Shown here: in pieces, positions 4,898 through 5,299 of the stretch
Layout of the letters: every line of letters begins with the position of its first letter
Numbering within the stretch: the stretch's first letter is position 1
NCBI GenBank assembly: GCA_005888425.1
Contig: VAZF01000488.1
Location: 1 to 5,299 of the forward strand
DNA length: 5,299 nucleotides
From: Alphaproteobacteria bacterium
Lineage (GTDB): Bacteria; Pseudomonadota; Alphaproteobacteria; ATCC43930; CGMCC-115725
Direction of reading: 5' to 3'
Made by a program: the position numbers and the translations under genes
Notes under the pieces: model-generated
Databases searched by the model: none
The model's input: the letters and a program-made list of their open reading frames with translations, nothing else
What the model was told of the DNA's origin: nothing

Positions 4898-5299
4898 AGG
4901 CGGCCCCGATCGCGCATCCGACCGGCGACGTCCTGCTCTATCTCAACGGCGTCACAGTCAGCTTCGACGGGTTCAAGGCATTGAACGATCTGTCGCTCGT
5001 TGTCGAGGAAGGCGAATTGCGCACGATCATCGGTCCGAACGGCGCCGGCAAGACGACGATGATGGATGTCATCACCGGCAAAACCCGGCCGGATGCGGGC
5101 GAGGTGTTCTTCCGCGGCAGCGCGGATCTCACCCGCCTCGATGAAGCCGACATCGCCAATCTCGGCATCGGCCGCAAATTTCAGCGGCCAACCGTGTTCG
5201 AGAACTTGACGGTCTTCGCGAACCTCGAATTGGCGCTCGCCGACAGCCGCCGCACCTGGCATACGCTGTTTGCTCGTCTCGACACCGAGCGGCGCGAAT
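4894..5299 (+). CDS. urtD: Urea ABC transporter ATP-binding protein UrtD (5' part, cut by window end)
   Basis: This is one of two ATPases that drive urea import. The frame is open from ATG 4894 to the window end, giving 135 codons of a family usually near 250. The start overlaps the urtC stop as ATGA, and GGAGA at 4882-4886 sits 7 nt upstream. Visible parts are the first strand (LYLNGVTVSFDGFKALNDLSL), Walker A GPNGAGKTT (47-55, Lys53), and the Q-loop region GIGRKFQRPTVFENLTV with Gln97. The sequence around the Q-loop and the SFDGFKALNDL start fit UrtD (LivG-like) rather than UrtE (LivF-like). The signature motif, Walker B and switch His lie beyond the window. The truncation is only the window edge, not a broken gene. 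Confidence 0.95.
   Translation, partial: MKAAPIAHPTGDVLLYLNGVTVSFDGFKALNDLSLVVEEGELRTIIGPNGAGKTTMMDVITGKTRPDAGEVFFRGSADLTRLDEADIANLGIGRKFQRPTVFENLTVFANLELALADSRRTWHTLFARLDTERRE

Overview
The window carries the first four genes of a urea-type ABC importer, urtA-urtB-urtC-urtD, on the + strand, plus one small divergent gene on the - strand. High GC, strong third-position G/C bias and a REP-like repeat with GTCCCGGC/GCCGGGAC arms suggest an alphaproteobacterium, probably of the Bradyrhizobium/Rhodopseudomonas/Xanthobacteraceae part of Hyphomicrobiales. This placement is inferred from sequence style and the repeat, not from a marker gene.

Layout: 8-406 (-) is a short SnoaL/NTF2-like protein. 407-617 is a regulatory gap between divergent genes. 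It holds three 17-bp dyads with TGC-N11-GC spacing (470-525) and a good sigma-54 (-24/-12) promoter at 550-565. 618-1904 is urtA, the secreted urea-binding protein. 1905-2104 is non-coding and structured: a 12-bp stem-loop just after urtA (1916-1950), then a REPIN-like element with 29-bp perfect inverted arms (1977-2105). Its right arm ends on the first base of the proposed urtB start codon. 2105-3733 is urtB, a permease with a signal peptide and a periplasmic helical extension. 3734-4897 is urtC, the second permease, starting directly after the urtB stop. 4894-5299 is the 5' part of urtD, an ATPase gene overlapping urtC by ATGA and cut by the window edge. The second ATPase, urtE, would be expected next but is outside the window.

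Together: UrtA binds urea in the periplasm, UrtB and UrtC form the membrane channel, and UrtD (with UrtE) hydrolyses ATP. The sigma-54 promoter and upstream dyads fit nitrogen-limitation control, plausibly by NtrC. The structured urtA-urtB gap would allow much more binding protein than permease to be made, and may also hide the urtB ribosome-binding site.

No new enzyme system is visible. The coding part is a textbook urt operon, and the points worth a second look are the regulatory DNA and the repeat insertion inside the operon.
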